Part shown: piece by piece, positions 1 to 6,696 of the stretch
Numbering within the stretch: the first letter of the stretch is position 1
Layout of the letters: the number at the start of each line of letters is the position of its first letter
Origin: Candidatus Magasanikiibacteriota bacterium
GTDB lineage: Bacteria; Patescibacteriota; Patescibacteriia; Magasanikbacterales; UBA922
Reading direction: 5' to 3'
Assembly (NCBI GenBank): GCA_003230965.1
Contig: QIHL01000048.1
Span: forward strand, 1 to 8,847
DNA: 8,847 nucleotides
Translations under genes and position numbers: made by a program
The notes under the pieces: generated by a model
What the model saw: the letters and a program-made list of their open reading frames with translations, nothing else
Database searches by the model: none
What the model was told of the DNA's origin: nothing

Positions 1-599
1 TGTATTTCGGCTGCACGACTATGTCTTACATTTGTCATTCGCCTTAACTCCATAAAGCTCTGCTGCGCGATATTACTAATTTCGATAGCCAGACCTTCTT
101 TCGCGTCAATAGCCTCTAGATACTGCACAGCTTTAGTTTTATGGCCAATTATTCGGAAAAGACCATTTTTTATATGACCAGTTTTTTGCATTACGTCTGT
201 TCCAGAGCGAATAGCAGTAGAGAGAAGGTTTGCTATACTCTCTAGATGACGCGCTCTTTGACCTAGCTCGTTTGCGATTTTATATTCTGGTGGCAATGAC
301 TGTTCTGCTTGCTCCCATAGAACACTAAATTTTTGTCCATCCTTTAGCGTCACCACCACACGAGTAGGTGCATCAACTTGTCCCATTGTGTGCCACAATC
401 CGATTATTATTTTTTCTATTGGATTATCTGCTGTTGGATGAAATTGCTCTATAACTTTTGCAGGGAGCTGTTTTTTTTCGTCCACTATTTGTTCATGCTG
501 GGAAACTTCTATTGAGAGATTTTTTGTCTTAGTATAATTTTTAGGTGGATGCCACTCGGCAGTGTCAGGTGGCATATTTTTTCCATGTTCTGGAATCAT
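1..599 (-). CDS. Hypothetical protein, N-terminal 199 residues (runs off left edge)
   Basis: An uninterrupted minus-strand frame runs from an ATG at 599 to the window edge, giving 199 codons without a stop. It is open only because its 3' end lies outside the window. The start is supported by an in-frame TGA at 612-614, five codons upstream; a second Met at residue 9 is a possible alternative. No Shine-Dalgarno sequence precedes either. The protein looks soluble: there is no signal peptide or membrane segment. Residues 1-60 are polar and Pro/Lys/Gln-rich, probably disordered. Residues 61-97 contain a short helix and a likely beta hairpin (VVVTLKDGQKFSVLW). Residues 105-199 look alpha-helical with many Gln, Arg and Glu. 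I recognise no family and assign no function. It lies directly downstream of, and in the same frame as, a transposase remnant, so it may belong to an acquired segment. Reality as a gene is likely from length and composition; its role is unknown. Confidence 0.7.
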   Translation of the reverse strand, partial: MIPEHGKNMPPDTAEWHPPKNYTKTKNLSIEVSQHEQIVDEKKQLPAKVIEQFHPTADNPIEKIIIGLWHTMGQVDAPTRVVVTLKDGQKFSVLWEQAEQSLPPEYKIANELGQRARHLESIANLLSTAIRSGTDVMQKTGHIKNGLFRIIGHKTKAVQYLEAIDAKEGLAIEISNIAQQSFMELRRMTNVRHSRAAEI

Positions 600-611
600 A
601 GAGTATGTTGT

Positions 612-830
612 TCAATAATTTATTAAATCCCTTGTATATTTTCTGAATCACAAGGTTTGCTTTGGTCATCCGTTAAGCAGGTATTGAACCTCCTTAACTT
701 CATAACGAAATATCTTATTAAAGTCTACCCCATTAAAGAAGGATTGTCTAATCAATCCGTTAGTATTCTCATTTGTTCCTCATCCCAAAAAACTTCTGAG
801 ACAAACAAAATAAGCCTTGACTTCCAAAAT
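612..830 (-). pseudogene. IS30-family transposase, decayed C-terminal fragment
   Basis: Read on the minus strand in one frame, this stretch gives KAYF, then GTNENTNGLIRQSFFNGVDF, then KEVQYLLNG, then PKQTL and FRKYTRDL. This matches the order of motifs at the C-terminus of IS30-type DDE transposases as I know them (KxYF, W-E-R-G-TNENTNGLIRQ-FP-G-DF, LLNGRPRK-LGFRTP). The glutamate in NENTNG is the position of the last catalytic acid. The frame is broken by TGA at 780-782 (where the family has Arg of WERG), 666-668 (Arg of NGRPRK) and 648-650 (Gly of LGF), and ends at TGA 612-614. The Trp of WERG is also lost (TTG). The N-terminal three quarters (helix-turn-helix and the two Asp residues) are absent: rubrerythrin begins only about 37 bases away. 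No terminal inverted repeats were found. It is a non-functional fossil. The left boundary near 612 and the right boundary near 830 are approximate. Confidence 0.82.
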
Positions 831-866
831 ATTTAATGAATTCAATTTTTCAAAACACGTTATTTT

Positions 867-1442
867 TTAGTAATTGTTTTCCTTAATCTGAAAATATGAT
901 TGTGGATGCAAACAAGATGGACATATCTCTGGTGCAGAATCTCCTTCATGCAAATAACCACAATTTAAACACTTCCAAATTACCTTCCCATTATTATGAA
1001 AGACTTTTCCAGAATCTAAATTTTCATGTAGTTTTTGATATCTTGCTTCGTGTGCCTTTTCCACAGTTGCAATCATTCTAAACGCAGTTGCTATTTCATC
1101 AAATCCTTCTCCTTCGGCAACTTTAGCAAATTCTGGATATAATTTTGTCCATTCTTTATTTTCGCCAGCTGCTGCAGCTTTTAAATTTTCAAGAGTAGTT
1201 CCTATTTTACCTGCTGGATAAGTCGCAGTAATTTCAACAGGTCTTCCTTCTAGAAATTTAAAAAATCTTTTTGCGTGTTCTTTTTCATTCAATGCTGTTT
1301 CTGCAAAGATGGCAGAAATTTGCTCAAGTCCATCTTTTTTTGCTTGTTTTGAAAAATAATCATAACGCATTCTTGCTTGAGATTCTCCAGCAAAAGCCTT
1401 TAATAAATTCTGTTCAGTTTGTGTGTCTTGTAATGTTTTCAT
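867..1442 (-). CDS. rbr: Rubrerythrin (diiron peroxidase with C-terminal rubredoxin domain)
   Basis: Rubrerythrin is a cytoplasmic non-haem iron protein that reduces hydrogen peroxide to water in anaerobes and microaerobes, taking electrons from rubredoxin or NAD(P)H-linked donors. The 191-residue length is typical. Residues 1-140 form the ferritin-like four-helix domain with the expected diiron ligands: E20 (AGESQAR), E53 and H56 (NEKEH), E94 and E97 (GENKE), E128 and H131 (EKAHE). Residues 153-187 form the rubredoxin-like Fe(Cys)4 domain with C158-x2-C161 and C174-x2-C177. All iron ligands are present, so it should be active. The start fits the family N-terminus (MKTLQDTQTEQNL); the leader is almost pure A/T with no Shine-Dalgarno sequence. 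It lies 102 bases downstream of the S1 gene on the same strand and may have its own weak promoter there. It points to exposure to oxidative stress in an otherwise fermentative lifestyle (inference). Confidence 0.97.
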   Translation of the reverse strand: MKTLQDTQTEQNLLKAFAGESQARMRYDYFSKQAKKDGLEQISAIFAETALNEKEHAKRFFKFLEGRPVEITATYPAGKIGTTLENLKAAAAGENKEWTKLYPEFAKVAEGEGFDEIATAFRMIATVEKAHEARYQKLHENLDSGKVFHNNGKVIWKCLNCGYLHEGDSAPEICPSCLHPQSYFQIKENNY

Positions 1443-1496
1443 AATAATTAAATTAAAAATTAAAAGTTTATAAATAATTCGTTTAAAAATTTATTT

Positions 1497-1527
1497 ATTA
1501 TCACTATTTTTTAAACCATACACCCAA
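1497..1527 (-). promoter_or_regulatory. Weak candidate promoter for rubrerythrin
   Basis: On the minus strand TTGGGT (1522-1527) precedes GATAAT (1497-1502) by 19 bases. The -10 matches the sigma-70 consensus at five of six positions, but the -35 is poor and the spacing is long. The TTGGGT occurs twice in tandem here (TTTGGGTATTGGGTG), so the match could be accidental. It would give a roughly 50-base A/T-rich leader. Confidence 0.3.
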
Positions 1528-1544
1528 TACCCAAATACTGTTCG

Positions 1545-2753
1545 CTATTCTTTATTTTCTTCTACTGGAGCTTCGCTAACTTCTTGCTTGTCATCCTTAA
1601 CTTCCACGTCTGTGGACTTTTTTTCTTCTGTTTTTTCTGGTTCAACAATTTTTTTAGTTTTTACACCAGCTAACTTGAGTCCTAAACGGTGCTCTGCTGG
1701 TTCAATATTCATAACATCAAAATCGTAATATTTACCAACTTCAAATTTATCACGCATTTCTTGTTCATTAATTTGTTTATCAGAAAGTTCAGAAATATGT
1801 GCGAGTCCATGAATCTGATCATCAAGTTTAATCATCAAACCAAATGATTCAATTTTGTGAACTTCGCCAGAAACCACCTGATCAATTTTGTATTTGTCTT
1901 TGACGCTCTTCCATGGATCATCAATCAACCGTTTCATGGAAAGATAAATTTTTGATTTATTGAGATCAATAATTTGTGCCTTTACTTCCTGTCCAACTTT
2001 CAAAATATCACGTGGATGATCAATGCGCTGCCAAACAATCTCTGAAATGTGAACTAAACCTTCAAGCCCTTCACCAAATTTGACGAATGCACCAAATGAA
2101 GTAAGTGCACTTACTTCTCCTTCAATTATATCACCAATACTATAGGAATCTAGTACAGCTTTTTGATCATCTTCCCAAACTGCTTTTTCAGAAACAATTA
2201 GTTTGTCATTTTCCTGATTCACGTCAATAACTTTTACTTGAAATTCCCTTCCTATAAATGAACGAAGATGTTCCAAAATTTTATTTTTATCTCCGCCAGG
2301 AACTCGAGGATAATTATCTGGTGATAATTGAGATACTGGCATGAACCCAGTCAATGCATCTACTTGCATCAAAAGGCCACCTTTGTTTGCAGCCAAAACT
2401 TTCGCTACCACCGAGATGCGATCTTTTGACCACTTTTGCATACGATCCCAGACTAATTGTTGACCTGCGACACGGAATGATAACTCCATTTCACCACTTT
2501 CGTTTTCTTGTTCCAAAACAGTTGCTTGAACAATATCACCAACTTTTATATTTCCGTATTCTTTAGACTCTGCAAACAATTCTGGTCCGCGCACAACGCC
2601 AGTAATAAAACCACTAACATCAATGCGTACATCACCATTGTCTACAGACACGACTGTTCCTTCTATTAGAGCTCCTTTTTTGGGCACTTTGGAGAAAAAA
2701 CCCTTAAGCAATTCTGCAAATTGCCCTTTTTTTTCTTGTTTTTCGTCTGACAT
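1545..2753 (-). CDS. rpsA: 30S ribosomal protein S1 (four S1 repeats)
   Basis: S1 is an RNA-binding protein on the small ribosomal subunit that captures and unfolds mRNA leaders at initiation. I place the start at ATG 2753 (MSDEKQEKKG), giving 402 residues; the frame is open for 42 more codons upstream, but that stretch overlaps the promoter and reads as non-protein. Residues 11-20 (QFAELLKGFF) resemble the N-terminal helix that docks E. coli S1 on S2. Four OB-fold S1 repeats follow at about 27-95, 113-190, 205-275 and 290-362. The third is the most canonical (SFGAFVKFGEGLEGLVHISE); the fourth has SFGLMIKLDDQIHGLAHISE. Residues 368-402 are a charged Lys/Glu tail, likely disordered. E. coli S1 has six repeats; four is usual in many other bacteria. 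The gene has a good promoter at 2826-2854 and a GC-rich leader that might mediate self-regulation, as known for E. coli S1 (inference). No Shine-Dalgarno sequence is seen. Confidence 0.93.
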   Translation of the reverse strand: MSDEKQEKKGQFAELLKGFFSKVPKKGALIEGTVVSVDNGDVRIDVSGFITGVVRGPELFAESKEYGNIKVGDIVQATVLEQENESGEMELSFRVAGQQLVWDRMQKWSKDRISVVAKVLAANKGGLLMQVDALTGFMPVSQLSPDNYPRVPGGDKNKILEHLRSFIGREFQVKVIDVNQENDKLIVSEKAVWEDDQKAVLDSYSIGDIIEGEVSALTSFGAFVKFGEGLEGLVHISEIVWQRIDHPRDILKVGQEVKAQIIDLNKSKIYLSMKRLIDDPWKSVKDKYKIDQVVSGEVHKIESFGLMIKLDDQIHGLAHISELSDKQINEQEMRDKFEVGKYYDFDVMNIEPAEHRLGLKLAGVKTKKIVEPEKTEEKKSTDVEVKDDKQEVSEAPVEENKE

Positions 2754-2771
2754 AATTAAAAATACAATTAA

Positions 2772-2797
2772 CTTGCGGGCGACGAACCCAGAACAAG
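2772..2797 (-). promoter_or_regulatory. Possible hairpin in the S1 mRNA leader
   Basis: The otherwise A/T-rich leader of the S1 gene contains a GC-rich island about 20-45 bases before the start codon. On the minus strand CTTG (2794-2797) can pair with CAAG (2772-2775), and inside it GGG (2787-2789) with CCC (2777-2779) across a seven-base loop, with an asymmetric internal loop between. A competing stem pairs GGGC (2797-2800) with GCCC (2777-2780). Each stem is short, so stability is uncertain. In E. coli S1 represses its own translation through leader structure, which makes the position suggestive only. Confidence 0.3.
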
Positions 2798-2825
2798 CCC
2801 CATTTAGGATAAATAAAGTGTGCAT

Positions 2826-2854
2826 ACTATAGCATACGTATCTCATTTTAGCAA
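2826..2854 (-). promoter_or_regulatory. Sigma-70-type promoter for the S1 gene
   Basis: On the minus strand TTGCTA (2849-2854, four of six consensus positions) is followed after exactly 17 bases by TATAGT (2826-2831, five of six). Transcription would begin near 2819 and give a leader of about 66 bases before the S1 start codon. It lies back to back with the plus-strand promoter at 2869-2897. Confidence 0.6.
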
Positions 2855-2872
2855 GAAATGTAATGCTCTTGC
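2851..2872. repeat. Inverted repeat between the divergent -35 boxes
   Basis: GCAAGA (2851-2856) and TCTTGC (2867-2872) form a perfect six-base inverted repeat with a ten-base spacer, centred between the two divergent promoters. Each arm overlaps one -35 box. It could be an operator for a dimeric regulator, or simply the result of two TTGC-type -35 boxes facing away from each other. Confidence 0.4.
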
Positions 2873-2897
2873 GAAACACTCAAAAATTCGCTATACT
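2869..2897 (+). promoter_or_regulatory. Sigma-70-type promoter for the MBL-membrane protein-gyrA operon
   Basis: TTGCGA (2869-2874, four of six consensus positions) is followed after exactly 17 bases by TATACT (2892-2897, five of six). Transcription would begin near 2904, giving a leader of about 31 bases before the ATG at 2935. No further promoter is obvious before gyrA, so this probably drives all three plus-strand genes. Confidence 0.55.
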
Positions 2898-2934
2898 ATT
2901 CATATCATTTTGATTTATATAGACTATTTATTCT

Positions 2935-3549
2935 ATGCATATAACATGGCTCGGCGGTAGCTCTATTAAGCTTCAAACAAAGCCTGATTCTCAAGATTTG
3001 ACTATTCTTATTGACCCATATAAACCATCTGAGGGTATTTTTCCGCACAACCTCATGGCACATGTGGTTCTCTATACGCATGGTAAAAAAAACTCTATCA
3101 CTATAACAGGTAATCCATTCATACTAGCAACACCAGGAGAAATTGAAACACATGGTGTGCTTATCGCTGGTACCTATGGAGACAGCAATGAACAAACTGT
3201 GTTTCGCATTGATGTAGAACAAATGAGTGTTGGTCATCTAGGTTTTTCTAGTAAAATACTTACAGATAAAGAAGAAGCACTACTTTCTGGAGTAGATATT
3301 TTGTTTGTTCCAGTCGGAGGCGATGGTTGTTATAATGCAGAACAAGCTGCCAAAACGGTCAGTACAATTGAACCACGAGTTGTCATCCCAATAGCATTCA
3401 AGAATGATACGAATCCAAAAGCAATGGATGTTACATTTTTTTTGAAAGAAATGGGTGTATCAAATAATACACCAGAAAAAAAAGCTATTTTGAAAAAGAA
3501 AGATTTGCCTGTTGAAGACTTACGAATTATTGTACTTGATAAAGAATGA
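2935..3549 (+). CDS. Metallo-beta-lactamase-fold protein with degenerate metal site (COG2220/UlaG-like)
   Basis: The 204-residue protein follows the COG2220 metallo-beta-lactamase-fold pattern through its length: MHITWLGGSS start, strand plus DPYKP (27-31), ATPGEIETHGVLIAG (65-79), GHLG (100-103), ILFVPVGG (122-129), EPRVVIP (146-152) and a C-terminal EDLRIIVL strand. The expected HxHxDH metal motif is instead H49-G-K-K-N-S, keeping only the first histidine. The acidic ligand after HLG is Phe104, and the later histidine usually in P-M-H-Y is Ala154 (PIAFK). The fold therefore looks preserved while zinc hydrolase activity is probably lost. Its frame is intact and not decaying, so it is likely a maintained pseudo-enzyme or binding protein rather than a pseudogene (inference). 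No signal peptide or membrane segment is seen. It is the first gene of the operon, and its TGA stop overlaps the next start codon. Family placement is fairly sure; the substrate is unknown. Confidence 0.82.
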   Translation: MHITWLGGSSIKLQTKPDSQDLTILIDPYKPSEGIFPHNLMAHVVLYTHGKKNSITITGNPFILATPGEIETHGVLIAGTYGDSNEQTVFRIDVEQMSVGHLGFSSKILTDKEEALLSGVDILFVPVGGDGCYNAEQAAKTVSTIEPRVVIPIAFKNDTNPKAMDVTFFLKEMGVSNNTPEKKAILKKKDLPVEDLRIIVLDKE

Positions 3550-4127
3550 TGACTATGCCAAAAAATAATGACAAAATATATAAAAAAATTGGAGATCAAC
3601 AAACTACTCCTTTAGATATCAAACATGTTGCTGCAGATATTCATCAGGCAGCTGAGATGATTCCTGGTATGATTATAGACTCTGTTTCTGATACAAATAA
3701 CAAAACAACAAATCATAAACATATTACACCACCGCCTTCAAGACAATCACCGACACAAAAACATTTCACACAAAAAAAACAGAGCAGTTGGGGAATCTGG
3801 GCGGGAACAGTACTTTTTAGTGTTCTTATTTTAGGAATCTGGATTATTCACGCACAATCTGTTATACATGATACAATCAATCAGAAAAATATTATTCCTC
3901 CAGTTCTTTCTGCTGTAAAAATGGATTTTCAAAGTGCAATGAATAATGTTAATGGTGGCAATTCACAAATCTGGGAATCTGCACTAACAAAACTTGAGGG
4001 CGAAACCAGTGTAAAAGCTGCTTTGTCCAGCATTTTACAAAAGCAACAAGTAGTCGCAGCCAAAATACCTATCATAGCTCCCGCAACAACAACTACTGAT
4101 ACTGCACTAACAGCAACCAAAAAATAA
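3546..4127 (+). CDS. Hypothetical single-pass membrane protein
   Basis: The 193-residue protein is not a family I recognise. Residues 1-80 are polar, with a His/Pro/Thr/Gln-rich stretch (about 52-77) ending in basic residues (QKKQSS). Residues 82-104 form one strong transmembrane helix (WGIWAGTVLFSVLILGIWII). The positive charges before it predict a cytoplasmic N-terminus. The C-terminal 90 residues outside include helical segments (about 118-150 and 155-172) and finish in an Ala/Thr-rich tail. The helix is far from the N-terminus, so it is an anchor and not a cleavable signal. ATG 3546 overlaps the stop of the MBL-fold gene by four bases (ATGA), which suggests translational coupling; ATGs at 3549 and 3555 in the same frame are alternative starts. 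Position between the MBL-fold gene and gyrA suggests co-expression, but nothing in the sequence links it to topoisomerase function. Confidence 0.82.
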   Translation: MMTMPKNNDKIYKKIGDQQTTPLDIKHVAADIHQAAEMIPGMIIDSVSDTNNKTTNHKHITPPPSRQSPTQKHFTQKKQSSWGIWAGTVLFSVLILGIWIIHAQSVIHDTINQKNIIPPVLSAVKMDFQSAMNNVNGGNSQIWESALTKLEGETSVKAALSSILQKQQVVAAKIPIIAPATTTTDTALTATKK

Positions 4128-4171
4128 TACGCCAATGAGATATTATGTAAAATCAGATAACACAGACATGT

Positions 4172-6670
4172 ATGACAAAAAAAATGAAAAGAATACTCAA
4201 ATCAAAAAAAACTGAGGATTCACAAGTACACTCTGTTGGAACTGTTAAACCAGTCCATATTGTTGAAGAAATGCAAACTTCATATCTAGATTATGCAATG
4301 AGCGTAATAGTCGCACGTGCCTTGCCTGATGTCAGAGATGGATTGAAACCTGTTCATCGTCGTATATTGTACGCAATGTGGGGATTGGGATTACGCCACA
4401 ACTCTAAATTTTTGAAATCAGCTCGTGTGGTTGGAGACGTTATGGGAAAATACCACCCACACGGTGACTCAGCTATCTACGACTCTCTCGTTCGCATGGC
4501 ACAATATTTTAGCATGAGTAAACCATTGATCTATGGACAAGGAAACTTTGGTTCTATGGACGGAGACTCTGCTGCTGCAATGAGATATACCGAAGCAAAA
4601 CTACATTCTGCTGCTGAAGAAATGTTGTTTGATATTGAAAAAGATACAGTCAACTTTTCACCAAACTATGATGGGTCTCAAAAAGAACCAACTGTCCTTC
4701 CATCAAAATTGCCAAATCTACTCTTGAACGGAAGTATGGGTATTGCAGTTGGTATGGCGACAAATATTCCACCACATAATTTGAACGAATTGTGTGATGG
4801 TATCAAATACCTAATTGATCACCCAAAAGCAACAGTTGAAGATTTAATGCAATATATCAAAGGTCCTGATTTCCCTACTGGTGGTATTATATACAATGTC
4901 AAGGACATCGCTATAGCCTATGCAACTGGACGTGGTGGTATTGTGTTGCGCGCAAAAACAGAAATTAAAGAAATGAAAAATGATCAATTTGCTATTATTG
5001 TCCATGAAGTTCCTTATCAAGTAAACAAAGCAAATCTGATTGAAAAAATTGCGACCTTAGTACAAGATAAAAAAATTGATGGAATAAAAGACTTACGTGA
5101 TGAATCCAATAAAGACGGCGTTCGCATTATGATTGAACTCAAAAAAGATTCCTATCCAAAAAAGATTTTGAACCGTCTATTCAAGATGACGGAATTACAG
5201 ACCACATTTCACGTAAATATGATTGCTTTGATTGATGGAATTCAACCACGCCTCTTGAACCTAAAAACAGTACTGGAAGAATATGTAAAACATCGCCAAG
5301 AAGTTGTACGTCGCCGTATTGAGTTTGATTTGAACAAAGCTAAGGATCGCGCACATATTTTGGAAGGATTAAAAAAGGCACTTGATAAAATAGATCTCGT
5401 CATAAACATAATTCGTAAATCAAAAGACAAAGAAGAAGCAAAAATAAATTTGATGAAAACATTCAAATTTAGTGAACGGCAAACTGTTGCTATTCTAGAA
5501 ATGCGCTTGCAACAATTGGCAAATTTGGAACGCAAAAAAATTGAAGATGAATTAAAAGAAAAAAAAACATTGATGAAAGAACTAGAATTAATCCTTTCAA
5601 ATTCAAAAAAAATCTTGGATATAATTAAAAATGAATTGATAAATATAAAAGCATCGCATGGAAATGAACGCAGAACAAGTATTGTCTCTCATGGCGTCAA
5701 AGACTTTAGAATTGAAGACTTAATTCCAAATGAACCAACAATAATCATGACAACACAGGACGGCTACATCAAACGTATGCCACCTGACACATTTCGTACG
5801 CAAAGCCGTGGTGGCAAAGGTGTCATCGGTTTAACAACAAAAGAAGAAGATGTAGTTGATAATATAATTTCAACGAATACACACGACCAAATGCTATTTT
5901 TTACAACGCGTGGACGTTGTTTCCAGTTACGCGCATACGATATTCCACAAGCGAGCCGTACAGCAAAAGGACAAGCAATGGTAAATTTCCTGCAACTAGC
6001 ACCACATGAAAAAATGTCTGCCATCCTTTCAATGAAAGATATGAGCAAGTATAAATATCTCGTGATGGTAACAAATAAAGGAACTATTAAAAAAACTGCG
6101 CTTAAAAATTTCGCCAATGTACGTAAATCTGGATTGATTGCAATTAAGTTAAAGCAGGACGATATGCTAGATTGGGTTCGTCCGTCATCAGGCAAAGACG
6201 AAATTATTTTGGCGACGAGACAAGGACAAGCAATTAGATTCAAAGAAAGTGTTGTCCGTGCCATGGGACGTTCAGCCGGAGGAGTACGTGGATTGCGCCT
6301 GAAAAGTAACGATGAAATTATTGGTATGGATATTGTAGAGACTGCGCTTGTGAATAAAAAAATCTTGGAACTTCTAGTAGTCTCTGAAAAAGGACTTGGA
6401 AAACGCACCTACGTCTCAGAATACAAAGTACAAGGTCGTGGTGGTAGCGGAGTCAAGACTATGAATGTCACAAACAAAACTGGATCAATTGTTGCCATGC
6501 GTATAGTCAACAATACAAAAGAAGGTGATCTGATGATGATATCTGTAAAAGGTCAGGTTATCCGTATTCCGATTAAGTCAGTTTCTACGCTCGGTCGCGC
6601 TACACAAGGAATTCACATAATGCGATTCAAAGTACATGGCGATACTGTCGCAAGCATTGCAATATTATAA
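4172..6670 (+). CDS. gyrA: DNA gyrase subunit A
   Basis: GyrA is the breakage-reunion subunit of the A2B2 gyrase that introduces negative supercoils. The 832 residues are close to the usual length. After a 29-residue Lys-rich leader, the family start appears at 30 (IVEEMQTSYLDYAMSVIVARAL). The winged-helix region has YHPHGDSAIYD (94-104), and the catalytic tyrosine is Y139 (AAMRYTEA). S100 and D104, matching E. coli S83 and D87, are the quinolone-susceptible type. A coiled-coil arm spans about 370-495. The C-terminal beta-pinwheel has six blade repeats beginning near 526, 577, 632, 681, 737 and 790. The GyrA box at 544-550 reads QSRGGKG, one change from the usual QRRGGKG; its presence favours GyrA over ParC. 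There is no acidic tail. gyrB is not in the window. The gap to the upstream gene is 44 bases, with no convincing promoter or Shine-Dalgarno sequence; Met5 is an alternative start. Confidence 0.97.
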   Translation: MTKKMKRILKSKKTEDSQVHSVGTVKPVHIVEEMQTSYLDYAMSVIVARALPDVRDGLKPVHRRILYAMWGLGLRHNSKFLKSARVVGDVMGKYHPHGDSAIYDSLVRMAQYFSMSKPLIYGQGNFGSMDGDSAAAMRYTEAKLHSAAEEMLFDIEKDTVNFSPNYDGSQKEPTVLPSKLPNLLLNGSMGIAVGMATNIPPHNLNELCDGIKYLIDHPKATVEDLMQYIKGPDFPTGGIIYNVKDIAIAYATGRGGIVLRAKTEIKEMKNDQFAIIVHEVPYQVNKANLIEKIATLVQDKKIDGIKDLRDESNKDGVRIMIELKKDSYPKKILNRLFKMTELQTTFHVNMIALIDGIQPRLLNLKTVLEEYVKHRQEVVRRRIEFDLNKAKDRAHILEGLKKALDKIDLVINIIRKSKDKEEAKINLMKTFKFSERQTVAILEMRLQQLANLERKKIEDELKEKKTLMKELELILSNSKKILDIIKNELINIKASHGNERRTSIVSHGVKDFRIEDLIPNEPTIIMTTQDGYIKRMPPDTFRTQSRGGKGVIGLTTKEEDVVDNIISTNTHDQMLFFTTRGRCFQLRAYDIPQASRTAKGQAMVNFLQLAPHEKMSAILSMKDMSKYKYLVMVTNKGTIKKTALKNFANVRKSGLIAIKLKQDDMLDWVRPSSGKDEIILATRQGQAIRFKESVVRAMGRSAGGVRGLRLKSNDEIIGMDIVETALVNKKILELLVVSEKGLGKRTYVSEYKVQGRGGSGVKTMNVTNKTGSIVAMRIVNNTKEGDLMMISVKGQVIRIPIKSVSTLGRATQGIHIMRFKVHGDTVASIAIL

Positions 6671-6696
6671 AAAAATACTATTATACTTGTCTGATC

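Noticed and set aside
780..795. A frameshift in the transposase remnant at the WERG motif
   Set aside because: An indel pair could restore TGG, but the frame before (KAYF) and after (GTNENTNG) is already the same, so substitutions explain it more simply.
896..1081. Small plus-strand open frame inside the rubrerythrin gene
   Set aside because: It is antisense to a well-supported gene, with no motif or promoter; the same holds for the frames opposite S1, gyrA and pepA.
2754..2879. N-terminal extension of 42 residues on the S1 protein
   Set aside because: The frame is open to an ATG at 2879, but this stretch contains the promoter at 2826-2854 and the leader, and its translation looks nothing like an S1 N-terminus. 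The start at 2753 fits the family.
4128..4171. A separate gyrA promoter in the 44-base gap
   Set aside because: TATTAT and TATGTAAAAT resemble -10 boxes, but no matching -35 is at a suitable distance; such matches are expected in A/T-rich DNA.
4172..6670. ParC rather than GyrA
   Set aside because: A recognisable GyrA box (QSRGGKG) and six blade repeats are present, which favours gyrase A.
6671..6696. A bidirectional terminator between gyrA and ruvA
   Set aside because: There is a run of A (T on the minus strand) but no GC-containing stem; any pairing is a few A-T pairs only.
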